Assembly: GCA_012031345.1 (NCBI GenBank)
Contig: JAAUTS010000012.1
Coordinates: 1-35,550 of the forward strand
Direction of reading: 5' to 3'
DNA: 35,550 nucleotides
DNA from: Blastochloris sp.
Lineage (GTDB): Bacteria > Verrucomicrobiota > Verrucomicrobiia > Methylacidiphilales > JAAUTS01
Numbering within the stretch: the stretch's first letter is position 1; each line of letters starts with the position of its first letter. The notes below the pieces were generated by a model. The model saw only the letters and a list, made by a program, of their open reading frames with translations, was not told the origin of the DNA and ran no database searches. A program made the translations under genes and the position numbers. Of the stretch, positions 26,451-34,553 are shown one piece after another.

Positions 26451-28280
26451 CTACAATAGTTCTTTCAACTCCCGCACCCGTTGGGCGAAGAGTTGCAGGG
26501 CCTGGGCCACGGGCTGTGGGGAACTCATGTCCACTCCGGCCAGTTGCAGCGTCTCCAGAGGATAGCGTGATCCCCCTGACTTCAGAAAGGCCAGGTAACG
26601 CGTGCGTTCCGCTTCGCCTCCCGCCAAAACCTGCTGGGACAAAGCCAGGGACGCGGAAATGCCAGTGGCGTATTTGTAAACGTAGAAAGCGGAGTAGAAG
26701 TGCGGGATGCGCAGACATTCCAGCTCCAACACCTCGTCGATGACCATGTCCGGTCCATGATAACGCTCCAACAAAGCGCGATAGACCGAGCGCAGGCTCT
26801 CTAGGGTGAGAGGTTCCCCGGCCTCGTCCATGGTGTGGATCAGCTTTTCAAACTCGGCAAACATGGTCTGCCGGATCAGGGTGGCGCGGATGTCATCGAC
26901 CTGACGATTGATGATGTAGGCCCGCATCCGGGGATCGTCGGTTTTTTCCAACAAATCGTGGGTCAACAATTCTTCATTGAACGTCGAGGCCACCTCGGCC
27001 AGGAAGATGGGGTAGTGGTAATCCTGGAAACGTTGTTCGCGTTGGCTATACCAAGTGTGCATGGAATGACCCGCCTCGTGGGCCAGGGTATAGACATCGG
27101 AAAAGACGTCCTCCTTGTAGTTCATCAGGATGTAAGGCGGGTTCCCATAGCTGCTGCTGGAAAAAGCACCGCTACGTTTGCCCTTGCTCTCGTAACGATC
27201 CACCCAACGATCACGGAACCCTGATGCCAGCGTGTCGGTGTATTCGTCTCCGAGCGGATGCAAGGCCGCCACCACTTTTTCGCAGGCGACGTCGAAAGAA
27301 GTTTGCTGTTCCATCCGTGCGGTTATGGGCACGTAGGTGTCATAAAAATGCAGCTCCTTCAACTTCAGCACTTCCTTGCGTAATTCATAATATTCATGCA
27401 GGGGCGCGAGATGGGCGTGGACGGTTTCGATCAGGTTGTCATAGACGGAGACGGGCACATGATCCGAAAAGAGCGAGGCCTCGCGGGCGGAGGTGTGGTG
27501 ACGGGCCTTGGCCTGGAAGACATCGGTCTTGACCGAGTGGATGAGCGAAGAGGCCAGGGTGTAGCGGTGCGCTTGGAACTCCTCGTAGTATTGATGAAAA
27601 GCGCGCCGACGCAGCTCGGGGTCGGATTTGACCAGGAAGGAGGAAAACAGACCGTGCGAGAGTTCGCGTTCCTGACCCTTGTCATCCTTGATCACGCCGA
27701 AGTTCATATCGACATTGGTCAACTGGGAGAAGGTCTCCTGAATGCCGCTCAGAGGCAGGGAGACCATGGCCAGCAGTCGTTCCTCATTTTCAGACAGAAC
27801 GTGGGGCTTGTAGCGGCGCAATTTTTGCAGCTTGATCGTCCACTCCGCCAGGCTGGGCTCGCTCAGGAATTGGGCAAAGCTTTCGTCCGGGATGCTTTGA
27901 ATTTCCGGCGTGAGAAACGCAGCCAGTTCCGCCGCCTGAATCATCACATGCTGGAAGCGGCTTTCCCGCGCCAGGTTGGCCTCGCTCGAACTGTCTTCCG
28001 AGGAGCGCAGGGAGGCGTAGTGGCCGAGACGTTCGGCGATGAGGTCCAGCTCCCGGTCAAATTCCAGACAGCGCTGGAGCTGCGCGGCGGATTGATGAAG
28101 TGTGCCTTTGAAATCGAGATACTTCGGAAATCGCTTAGCATACGAGGCCAGGTCACGATCCCAGGCGGCTATCGTCCACATAAAGTCGGTCGAGGTTTCC
28201 AGGTGTCGGCCACCGGGAGGGAGGAGCGGAGAGGGGTTTGGGGTCGGGGCGGAGGCGGGGTTGGAATCGAGAAATCGCAT
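26451..28280 (-). CDS. pepF: Oligoendopeptidase F-type M3 metallopeptidase
   Basis: M3 peptidases cut short peptides in the cytoplasm. The zinc motif is H401-E-A-G-H405 in TLAHEAGHSMHTWYSQ, with the downstream zinc-ligand Glu in the IFLAEVASTFNEELL segment. The HFYSAFYVYKYATGISASLAL helix near the C-terminus is also typical of PepF. The length of 609 aa is normal. The first 33 residues (NPASAPTPNPSPLLPPGG) look like translated repeat DNA, so the real start may be the ATG at 28181 (MWTIAAWDRDL). It is convergent with the CDF gene, 27 bases apart. Confidence 0.92.
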   Translation of the reverse strand: MRFLDSNPASAPTPNPSPLLPPGGRHLETSTDFMWTIAAWDRDLASYAKRFPKYLDFKGTLHQSAAQLQRCLEFDRELDLIAERLGHYASLRSSEDSSSEANLARESRFQHVMIQAAELAAFLTPEIQSIPDESFAQFLSEPSLAEWTIKLQKLRRYKPHVLSENEERLLAMVSLPLSGIQETFSQLTNVDMNFGVIKDDKGQERELSHGLFSSFLVKSDPELRRRAFHQYYEEFQAHRYTLASSLIHSVKTDVFQAKARHHTSAREASLFSDHVPVSVYDNLIETVHAHLAPLHEYYELRKEVLKLKELHFYDTYVPITARMEQQTSFDVACEKVVAALHPLGDEYTDTLASGFRDRWVDRYESKGKRSGAFSSSSYGNPPYILMNYKEDVFSDVYTLAHEAGHSMHTWYSQREQRFQDYHYPIFLAEVASTFNEELLTHDLLEKTDDPRMRAYIINRQVDDIRATLIRQTMFAEFEKLIHTMDEAGEPLTLESLRSVYRALLERYHGPDMVIDEVLELECLRIPHFYSAFYVYKYATGISASLALSQQVLAGGEAERTRYLAFLKSGGSRYPLETLQLAGVDMSSPQPVAQALQLFAQRVRELKELL

Positions 28281-28402
28281 CCCCCACCCTACTCAATGCT
28301 TGAGCAAAGGGCAACTTTTTGAAGGCAACAGAGAAGAGGAAGGGAGAAAAAACGAGCCATCAATAATTAGACAAGCTAATGATTGGGCGGATTTGAAAGA
28401 GC

Positions 28403-28511
28403 TTAACGCAAAGACGCTAAGGGACTAAGGCGCGAGATTATTTTTAAACTGATTAGAAATAGGAAGATTGGTTTTCCTTGAGCTCTTTGCGTCTCAGCGT
28501 CGTTGCGTTAA
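28403..28511. repeat. TTAACGCAAAGACGCTAAG palindromic element
   Basis: The left end TTAACGCAAAGACGCTAAGG (from 28403) is mirrored at 28479-28511, whose reverse complement reads TTAACGCAACGACGCTGAGA. The outer nine bases are perfect. The arms surround about 40 bases of AT-rich sequence. It sits between pepF and mnmG. There is no ORF and no clear target duplication. Confidence 0.65.
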
Positions 28512-28524
28512 AAAAACGTTCCCA

Positions 28525-30450
28525 CTAAGTCAAGCTTTCAGCCTGACTGTTTTGCTGGGCCGTGGGTCCCTTACGAACCCAGACGGCGAGGATGGATAGG
28601 TCGGAGGGGTTGACCCCGGAGACGCGGGAAGCTTGGCCGAAGCTGCGGGGGCGGACTTCTTTTAACTTCAGTCGCGCCTCGGTTTTTAAACCGCGGATGG
28701 CGTCGTAGTCCACCCAATCGGGGATGACTTTATCCTCCTGGGTTTTGACGCGGGCGATTTGCAGCAATTCCCGTTCGATGTAACCGGCGTATTTGATATC
28801 GGTCTGAACTTGGTCGGCAATTTCCGCGGGAACTTGTTGAAAGTTTTCCGGCAGGTCCTTCCAGGAAAACTCCGGCTTCCGCAACCATTCTTCCAGCGTC
28901 CGGGTTTCGCGACGTTCGCGCCGGAGTTCTTCCGTGATCTGGGCGATGCGTTCGCGTTTCGCCCGCAACTTAGCAACTCGTTCCGTTGTGGCCAAGCCGA
29001 TCTCTGCTCCGAGTTCGGTCAGGCGCAGGTCGGCGTTGTCCTGACGGAGGAGCAGGCGATACTCGGCCCGGGAGGTAAACATGCGGTAAGGCTCCTTGGT
29101 TCCCTTCGTGACCAGATCATCGATCAGGACACCCAGATAAGCTTGGTGTCGTCCGAGCAGGAAAGGGGCTTTTCCTTGAACCTTGAGAGCGGCGTTGATG
29201 CCTGCCATGAGCCCCTGCCCGGCAGCTTCCTCGTAACCGGAGGTGCCATTGATTTGCCCGGCGAAATACAAGCCCGCCACCGCCTTGGTCTCCAGGCTGG
29301 GTTGAAGCTGGGTCGGGGGACAAAAATCATACTCCACCGCGTAACCCGCCCGCATCATCTCGACCTGCTCCAAGCCGGGGATGCTGCGCAGGAAATCGTA
29401 TTGCACCTCGACAGGCAGGCTGGTGGAACAGCCGTTGATGTAAAATTCATCCGTATGACGACCTTCCGGTTCGAGGAAAATCTGGTGACGTTCCTTATCG
29501 GCAAAGCGAACAATCTTATCCTCCAAGGAAGGACAGTAGCGGGGTCCGGTGCCCTGAATGATGCCACAGTAAAGGGGGGATTTGTCCAAGTTCGCGCGGA
29601 TGATGTCGGCTGTCTCAGCAGTGGTGTGGGTGATCCAGCAAGGAATTTGTTCCACGTGGAACAATCCACCTTGTGGCCCCTCATTCCCTTCCCAATGGTT
29701 CAATGTGAAAATATCATGCCTCCCCTTCCGCACCCACTCGGGCATGAAGCTGAACATGGGCGCGGGGTTGTCGCCGTCCTGCCGCGCCATCTTGCTGAAG
29801 TCGATCGTTCTGCCGTTCAAGCGCGGGGGCGTCCCTGTCTTGAGTCGCTGCACTTCAAAACCCAGGCGACGCAGGCAGTCGGAAAAATCACTGACTCCAT
29901 CCCCCATGCGTCCGCCCGTGGCATTTTTCAGCCCCACATGCATGAGGGCTTTGAGGAAAGTTCCGGTGGTGATGATGACGCTCTTGGTTTCATAACGCAC
30001 CCCCATGCTGGTCAGCACGGCGCGAACTTCGTCCTGGTGCGTTTCAATGTCGGCAATGTTTCCTTGTTTTAAATCCAGATTGGGTTGAGCCTCGATGGTG
30101 GCCTTCATCCGGAACTGATACGCCTTTTTATCCGCCTGAGCCCGGGGAGCACGGACGCTGGGGCCTTTGGTCGTGTTAAGCATGCGAAACTGGATGCCGG
30201 TGGCGTCGGTGTTCAAACCCATCTCGCCGCCCAGCGCGTCAATTTCGCGCACCATGTGACCCTTGGCCAAGCCGCCGATGGCGGGGTTACAACTCATCTG
30301 GCCGATGGTGTCGAGGTTCATGGTCAGGAGCAGAGTGCGACAGCCCAGGCGCGCCGCCGCCAGCGCGGCCTCGCAACCCGCATGGCCCGCCCCCGCCACC
30401 ACCACGTCGTAAGCTGTAGGATATCGAAACATGGAGCTTAAGCTAAGCAT
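28525..30450 (-). CDS. mnmG: tRNA uridine-5-carboxymethylaminomethyl modification enzyme MnmG
   Basis: MnmG (GidA), with MnmE, installs the cmnm5 group on U34 of several tRNAs, using FAD, NADH and methylene-THF. The FAD loop GAGHAG is at 20-25; MSCNPAIGGLAKGHMVREIDALGG follows; GPRYCPSLEDKIVRF and NGTSGYEEAAGQGLMAGINAA are in the middle; the helical C-terminal MnmE-binding domain ends DYDAIRGLKTEARLKLKEVRP, then SGVNPSDLSILAVW. At 641 aa it is normal. The second ATG (30432, MFRYPTAYDV) is a plausible alternative start. The codons for FHVEQ contain a perfect parS-like palindrome. mnmG is often origin-proximal. Confidence 0.95.
   Translation of the reverse strand: MLSLSSMFRYPTAYDVVVAGAGHAGCEAALAAARLGCRTLLLTMNLDTIGQMSCNPAIGGLAKGHMVREIDALGGEMGLNTDATGIQFRMLNTTKGPSVRAPRAQADKKAYQFRMKATIEAQPNLDLKQGNIADIETHQDEVRAVLTSMGVRYETKSVIITTGTFLKALMHVGLKNATGGRMGDGVSDFSDCLRRLGFEVQRLKTGTPPRLNGRTIDFSKMARQDGDNPAPMFSFMPEWVRKGRHDIFTLNHWEGNEGPQGGLFHVEQIPCWITHTTAETADIIRANLDKSPLYCGIIQGTGPRYCPSLEDKIVRFADKERHQIFLEPEGRHTDEFYINGCSTSLPVEVQYDFLRSIPGLEQVEMMRAGYAVEYDFCPPTQLQPSLETKAVAGLYFAGQINGTSGYEEAAGQGLMAGINAALKVQGKAPFLLGRHQAYLGVLIDDLVTKGTKEPYRMFTSRAEYRLLLRQDNADLRLTELGAEIGLATTERVAKLRAKRERIAQITEELRRERRETRTLEEWLRKPEFSWKDLPENFQQVPAEIADQVQTDIKYAGYIERELLQIARVKTQEDKVIPDWVDYDAIRGLKTEARLKLKEVRPRSFGQASRVSGVNPSDLSILAVWVRKGPTAQQNSQAESLT
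29647..29664. promoter_or_regulatory. parS: parS-like centromere site inside mnmG
   Basis: TTGTTCCACGTGGAACAA is a perfect 18-bp palindrome. Its central 16 bases, TGTTCCACGTGGAACA, match the widely conserved chromosomal parS sequence bound by ParB. It lies in the mnmG coding region, giving FHVEQ. Origin-linked genes around it support the call; parA and parB are not in the window. Confidence 0.8.
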
Positions 30451-30510
30451 ACTTTTATTAAATGGTCACGAATAAGGCATAAACTATTGATGATAAATGG
30501 TTTAGATTGG

Positions 30511-30593
30511 AAAAGTTTAAAGTTGGAAGTATAAAGCTTTAAGACCAACTATCAGTAACTAGAAACCGTAACCCGAAACGAGTAACTCCCCCC
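30511..30593 (+). repeat. Dispersed repeat family F, copy upstream of hupE-like gene
   Basis: It runs AAGTTTAAAGTTGGAAGTAT, AAAGCTTTAAGACCAACTAT, CAGTAACTAGAAACCGTAAC, CCGAAACGAGTAACTCCCCC. The AACTAGAAAC and CGAAACNAGTAACT words are shared with the copies at 8432 and 31250. It ends about 50 bases before the next start codon. Confidence 0.75.
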
Positions 30594-30642
30594 TAAACAT
30601 TTTAATCTGGTTCCTTTTTCCGCATCGCAATATAAAGGGTGG

Positions 30643-31227
30643 ATGAAGTCCCGGTCCTTTCCTTTGTTGGTGATGTTGTTTTTTCTCCTTCCTTCCCTGG
30701 CTCAGGCGCACACGGGGCAGGGGCATGACGGGAGTTTCATGCATGGCGTCGCCCATCCCCTAACAGGTTGGGATCATTTGCTGGCCATGGTGGCGGTGGG
30801 GCTTTGGGCAGTGGCTCTGGGTGGACGAGCCCGCTGGGTTCTGCCTCTGGGCTTTGTGGGATTCATGCTGGTGGGTGGGCTGCTCGGAATGCAAGGTCTG
30901 GGCCTGCCTCTAGTGGAGCGGGGCATTCAACTTTCCGTGCTGGTTCTTGGTTTGGCTCTGGCCTTGGCCCTACGCCCGCATGGGATGCTTTCCTTGATGT
31001 TAGTGGCGGGCTTTGCCCTGTTTCACGGGCAGGCGCATGGCGCGGAGATGCCTCAGATGGCGAATGCCGGGCTTTACTTCCTCGGCTTTGCCCTCGCCAC
31101 CACCCTGCTGCACGGCCTGGGTCTGGCCTTGGGTTTTTCCCTCCAGCGCGTTGTCCGCCAGGCCTCCAGCCTGCGCTGGGCCGGCCTGGTCATTTTTATG
31201 ATGGGTCTGGTCTTGGTTTGGCGTTGA
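30643..31227 (+). CDS. HupE/UreJ-family membrane protein
   Basis: A signal peptide (cleavage probably after AQA, before HTGQGHDG) leaves a His-containing N-terminus. Six hydrophobic segments follow, and the family signature HPLTGWDHLLAMVAVGLWAVALG is clear, with a second HGQAHGAEMP segment. HupE and UreJ proteins are thought to move nickel or cobalt for hydrogenase or urease. Neither enzyme is encoded here, so the metal and purpose are unknown. The length of 194 aa is normal. A GGGTGG sequence precedes the ATG closely. It stands alone between two dispersed repeats. Confidence 0.88.
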   Translation: MKSRSFPLLVMLFFLLPSLAQAHTGQGHDGSFMHGVAHPLTGWDHLLAMVAVGLWAVALGGRARWVLPLGFVGFMLVGGLLGMQGLGLPLVERGIQLSVLVLGLALALALRPHGMLSLMLVAGFALFHGQAHGAEMPQMANAGLYFLGFALATTLLHGLGLALGFSLQRVVRQASSLRWAGLVIFMMGLVLVWR

Positions 31228-31249
31228 GCTTGGTGCGGGGTGAGAAGAG

Positions 31250-31329
31250 TTTGAAGTTTTAAGACAGAAATTAGTTTTCAGTGTTCAGTAGCTAGAAACC
31301 CGTAACTCGAAACTAGTAACTTCTTCCCC
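31250..31329 (+). repeat. Dispersed repeat family F, copy abutting the next start codon
   Basis: It runs TTGAAGTTTTAAGACAGAAA, TTAGTTTTCAGTGTTCAGTA, GCTAGAAACCCGTAACTCGA, AACTAGTAACTTC, then a C-rich tail. It ends five bases before the ATG at 31334, so it forms the whole leader of that gene. Confidence 0.8.
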
Positions 31330-31333
31330 CTCT

Positions 31334-31879
31334 ATGCCAAGAAACATTGTTTACTTCGACTTGGAAACGCAGAAAAGCGCCCAGGAGGTGGGAGGCTGGG
31401 GCAACATTCGGGACATGAAACTGGCCATCGGAGTTACCTACAGCACCGCCTTGGGAGGCTACAGCATTTATCATGAGAAGGATGTGGCGGACTTGATCAA
31501 GGAGCTGCAACGGGCGGATTTGGTGGTGGGATTTAACATTCTGCGTTTCGACTATACGGTGCTGGAGCCCTATGCCTGCTTTGATTTTTCCCAGGTGCCC
31601 AGCTTGGATCTGATGGTCAGCATTGAGGAAAAAATTGGTCATCGTATCGGTCTGGACGCAGTGGCGGAAGCCTCCCTGGGCATCAACAAAACCGCCGATG
31701 GCATGGAGGCCCTGAAATGGTGGAAAGAAGGGCGCTTGATGGACATCGCGGAATACTGTTGTTACGACGTCAAAGCCACCAAGATGGTCCACGAGTTCGG
31801 AGCTCAGGAGGGACGGGTCTTCTTCCAAAGCAACAAAACCAAACTCCGCCAGGAAGTGCCGGTGGAGTGGACGCTTTGA
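31334..31879 (+). CDS. RNase H-like (YprB-type) DEDDy exonuclease domain protein
   Basis: The 181-aa protein is a stand-alone DEDD-fold nuclease domain. YFDLETQ supplies the first acidic pair (DxE), VVGFNILRFDYTVL the second motif, and EYCCYDVKATKMV the YxxxD motif of DEDDy enzymes. Similar domains occur in YprB and in the nuclease part of putative helicases. A 3'-5' DNA or RNA exonuclease activity is expected; the substrate is unknown. Its start lies directly behind a dispersed repeat and its stop lies nine bases before an inverted-repeat element carrying a second nuclease gene. Confidence 0.8.
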   Translation: MPRNIVYFDLETQKSAQEVGGWGNIRDMKLAIGVTYSTALGGYSIYHEKDVADLIKELQRADLVVGFNILRFDYTVLEPYACFDFSQVPSLDLMVSIEEKIGHRIGLDAVAEASLGINKTADGMEALKWWKEGRLMDIAEYCCYDVKATKMVHEFGAQEGRVFFQSNKTKLRQEVPVEWTL

Positions 31880-31887
31880 GTGGAGTC

Positions 31888-32477
31888 ACCATGAAGATCA
31901 GGAAGACCATGAAGGAGTATGAGAGACCCGAATCTTTGTGTTCCTGGCCTTGATGGAGGTGGCGCGCCCCGGATGGAGTTCTCCGAGTTGTCACATCGTG
32001 TGATTGGTTGTGCGATTGAAGTTCACCGCCACCTCGGTCCCGGACTCTTGGAATCAACTTACGAACAATGCCTCGCGCACGAAATAAAACTACAGGGCTT
32101 GCAGTTCCATCTCCAGCATCCGCTTCCAGTGGGATACAAGGGACTACAGTTAAGTTGCGGCTATCGCGTCGATATCCTGGTCCATCAACAAATCATACTG
32201 GAACTCAAAAGTGTCGAGCGTCTGCTTGGCGTCCACGAGGTGCAACTGCTTACTTATATGAAGTTGGCTGAGATACGGCAGGGGTTTCTGATTAATTTTA
32301 ATGTCAAACGGTTGAAAGATGGACTCAGGAGTTTTGTTTTGTAATTTGCCCGGAAAAGCGAGGCTGACTTGCCGGAATGGATTCAAAAAGTGAACTTGAA
32401 GACCTGTTGAAACAGATCCGGCACCACCCATTCTTTTAACCCAAACATCTTCATGTTCTTCATGCCCTTCATGGTTA
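31888..32477. mobile_element. Inverted-repeat element carrying a GxxExxY gene
   Basis: The left arm (about 31887-31917) is built of ACCATGAAGA-type words. The right arm (32446-32477) reads, inverted, TAACCATGAAGGGCATGAAG and then AACATGAAGATG. The arms agree at 25 of 32 bases. Both repeat the word CATGAAG with a period near 9. The only gene between them is the GxxExxY ORF. I see no transposase and no clear target duplication. The same layout without a gene recurs at 9393, 10889 and 28403. Mobility is inference. Confidence 0.55.
31973..32344 (+). CDS. GxxExxY protein, PD-(D/E)XK nuclease-like fold
   Basis: This 123-aa protein belongs to the GxxExxY family: VIGCAIEVHRHLGPGLLESTYEQCL contains the naming motif (G-LL-E-ST-Y), and YRVDILVHQQIILELKSVERL contains the D...ExK pattern of PD-(D/E)XK nucleases. 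The function of the family is not established. The ATG at 31973 fits the family N-terminus; GGAGG lies 13 bases before it. The gene is enclosed by inverted CATGAAG-type arms, which suggests it belongs to that element. Confidence 0.87.
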   Translation: MEFSELSHRVIGCAIEVHRHLGPGLLESTYEQCLAHEIKLQGLQFHLQHPLPVGYKGLQLSCGYRVDILVHQQIILELKSVERLLGVHEVQLLTYMKLAEIRQGFLINFNVKRLKDGLRSFVL

Positions 32478-32761
32478 TAAATGCAACAGGGTAGAGGATA
32501 ATCTGTCATTTTCGATGGGAGAGGTTTTTTATCTCAGACTGGGTTCTATAAAAAAACTTCCCGTATCACGCGCGGGGTTTCATACCCAAAACACCTTCCT
32601 TTCAGGCAGCATCCGCTGTTCCCGTGGTAAAATAGGGTCTGGGCCCCCGTCTTGGCAGGCTCTGGCCGGACCTCCAATTAAAGACGAAAAGACAAGACTC
32701 CAAACTGGGTTATAAACTGCTGGCTTGTCAGATTCACAAAACTTGCTATTTTCTACCGCTT
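32478..32761. other. Intergenic leader before the PfkB kinase gene
   Basis: No gene is supported; a 66-codon frame at 32515-32715 has no family resemblance. The last 40 bases contain TTGTCAGATTCACAAAACTTGCTATTTT, from which a promoter (TTGTCA near 32726, TATTTT 17-18 bases later) can be guessed weakly. Confidence 0.35.
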
Positions 32762-33873
32762 ATGACTGATTCTCGTTTAGCTAGGCAGACTGCGGAGAGG
32801 CTCATTGGATCCAGAGCCCAACTCTTGAAATACAATGGATTGGTGGGTTTCGACGGTTTTGTCGATACAATCGTGGAGGTGGTGGATCAAAGGCAAAGCG
32901 TGACCAAATACACGCCGTTCCGTTCCATCAAGGCCTTCGCCAAGCGCGTGGACAGTGCCGCGGGCAAAAGTGCCAACTTTGAAACGGTCAACACTTTGGA
33001 GAAACTCGGCGGCAACGGCCCCATCATGGCCTTCGCCCTCAGCACCCTCGGTGCCCCCATCGAATACCTCGGCATGGTCGGTTATCCCAAGGTTCACCCC
33101 GTTTATGTGGAATTCGCCAAACGCGCCAAAATCCACGGCATTACCGAACCCGGCCTGACCTCCGCCTTCGAGTTCGGTGACGGCAAGCTCATGTTCGGCC
33201 AGCACGGCACTGTGCATGAAGTGAGCTGGGAAGTGATCAAAAACGTTTCGGCGACAAAAATTTCCGCAAGTTGTGGAACAACGCCAACTTCATCGCCATG
33301 GTCAACTGGACCATGCTGCCGCACATGTCGGCCCTTTGGAAAAAAATCCTGAGCGAATTCAAACCCGGCAAAGACGAGAAGCGCAAGGTGCTCTTCTTTG
33401 ATTTGGCCGATCCGGCCAAACGCATTGATGCCGATTTGTTGGCGGCGCTGAAAATCATCGGCGAGTTCCAACAATATCATGACGTGATTCTGGGGCTGAA
33501 TGAAAGCGAAGCCCTGCATGTGGCCAAGGTTCTGCGTTTGAAGAAATTCCCCCGCAGCCAAAAAGGTTACGCCGCGCTGGCCGGAGCCATCCGCGAGAAG
33601 TTGGTGCTGCACACCGTGGTGGTGCATCCTATGGAATTCGCCTGCGGTGCGGACGCGGAAGGGGAAGCCTTCGTGACCGGACCTTACACGGCCAAACCCA
33701 AAATCACCACCGGGGCGGGAGATCATTTCAATGCCGGGTTCCTGATTGGAAGACTGCTGGGACTGAGCCTGGCCCACTCCCTGCAGTTGGCCGTGGCCAA
33801 TTCCGGGTTCTATGTGCGTCACGCCCAGAGCCCCAACCGCGAACAGTTGGTGCGCTTCCTGCAAACTCTTTGA
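32762..33873 (+). CDS. PfkB-family carbohydrate kinase (frameshift near 33250)
   Basis: This is a ribokinase/PfkB-fold sugar or nucleoside kinase. GFDGFVDTIVEVVD, then NFETVNTLEKLGGNGPIMAFAL is the N-terminal substrate part; KITTGAGDHFNAGFLIGRLLGL is the C-terminal PfkB signature with the anion hole and catalytic Asp (GAGD). The frame breaks in the middle: one T is missing in AACGTTTCGGCGAC near 33250, and restoring it gives KNVFGDKNFRKLWNNANFIA. The restored length is about 370 aa. The substrate is not predictable. A strong terminator follows directly. Confidence 0.88.
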
Positions 33874-33892
33874 GTTTTTAGAACGCTCTTAC

Positions 33893-33928
33893 AAACCGCC
33901 TCATCTTTCGGGATGAGGCGGTTTTTTT
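33893..33928 (+). terminator. Rho-independent terminator after the kinase gene
   Basis: The stem ACCGCCTCATC / GATGAGGCGGT (11 bp, loop TTTCGG) is followed directly by a run of seven T. It lies about 20 bases after the kinase stop. Confidence 0.93.
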
Positions 33929-33948
33929 GGCGAAAAATAAAGGTCGCT

Positions 33949-34404
33949 TTAGGGCAGGATGTGAACGGGGGTGAGGACTTCGACCAAGTCAAATAGTTCC
34001 ATCATGTCCCGGTTGCGGAGGCGGATGCACCCATGGCTGCTGGGGCTGCCGATGCGGTCCTCGTGGTTGGTGCCATGGAGGTAAATGTAGCGGGACTGGG
34101 TGTTGGCGTTGTGGGGTTCGTCCCCTGCCAGCCAAAGGATGCGGGTCAGGATCAAGTCCTCCTCCGTCGAGTCATTATCCGGCGACCAGAGCTGGCCCGT
34201 GGGTTGGCGACTTTGAAAAATCGCGCCCAGGGGTTGGCCCTGTCCGATTTTTTCCGCGATATGGAAACGTCCCGTCGGCGTGCGGTAACTACCCTCTTCC
34301 GTGCCCAGACCGAATTGGGAGCTTGAGCATGGGACGCTGAAAACGCATTCCCCGTCATGGAACACTTCGAGGAGCTGCTGGGGAATGGAGATAGTGACTT
34401 GCAT
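33949..34404 (-). CDS. L,D-transpeptidase, YkuD domain
   Basis: The catalytic motif HGTNHEDRIGSPSSHGCIRLRN (His, then Ser-His-Gly-Cys-Ile-Arg) is that of YkuD enzymes, which form 3-3 peptidoglycan crosslinks or attach proteins to the wall. The N-terminal part ISIPQQLLEVFHDGE and GSYRTPTGRFHIAEKIG fits the fold. The start at 34404 (MQVTISIPQQ) is chosen because the fold begins there; the frame is open to 34500. No signal peptide or LysM domain is visible, which is common for this short 151-aa type. Convergent with the kinase gene across the terminator. Confidence 0.88.
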   Translation of the reverse strand: MQVTISIPQQLLEVFHDGECVFSVPCSSSQFGLGTEEGSYRTPTGRFHIAEKIGQGQPLGAIFQSRQPTGQLWSPDNDSTEEDLILTRILWLAGDEPHNANTQSRYIYLHGTNHEDRIGSPSSHGCIRLRNRDMMELFDLVEVLTPVHILP

Positions 34405-34553
34405 GATGAGGTTCAGCGGGACTAGTTCCAGCTTGGAGAAATTCCGCAGGCTGACAATCCCCACTCGCCTGGGTCCCATGTTTTGACAAATATTTAACAA
34501 ATGATTAGCGAAGCCCTGACAACCCAGGGCGGGGAAAGCGGCAGAGTGTGGGC

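Noticed and set aside
32515-32715. 66-codon ORF before the PfkB kinase
   Set aside because: No recognisable motif and no ribosome binding site.
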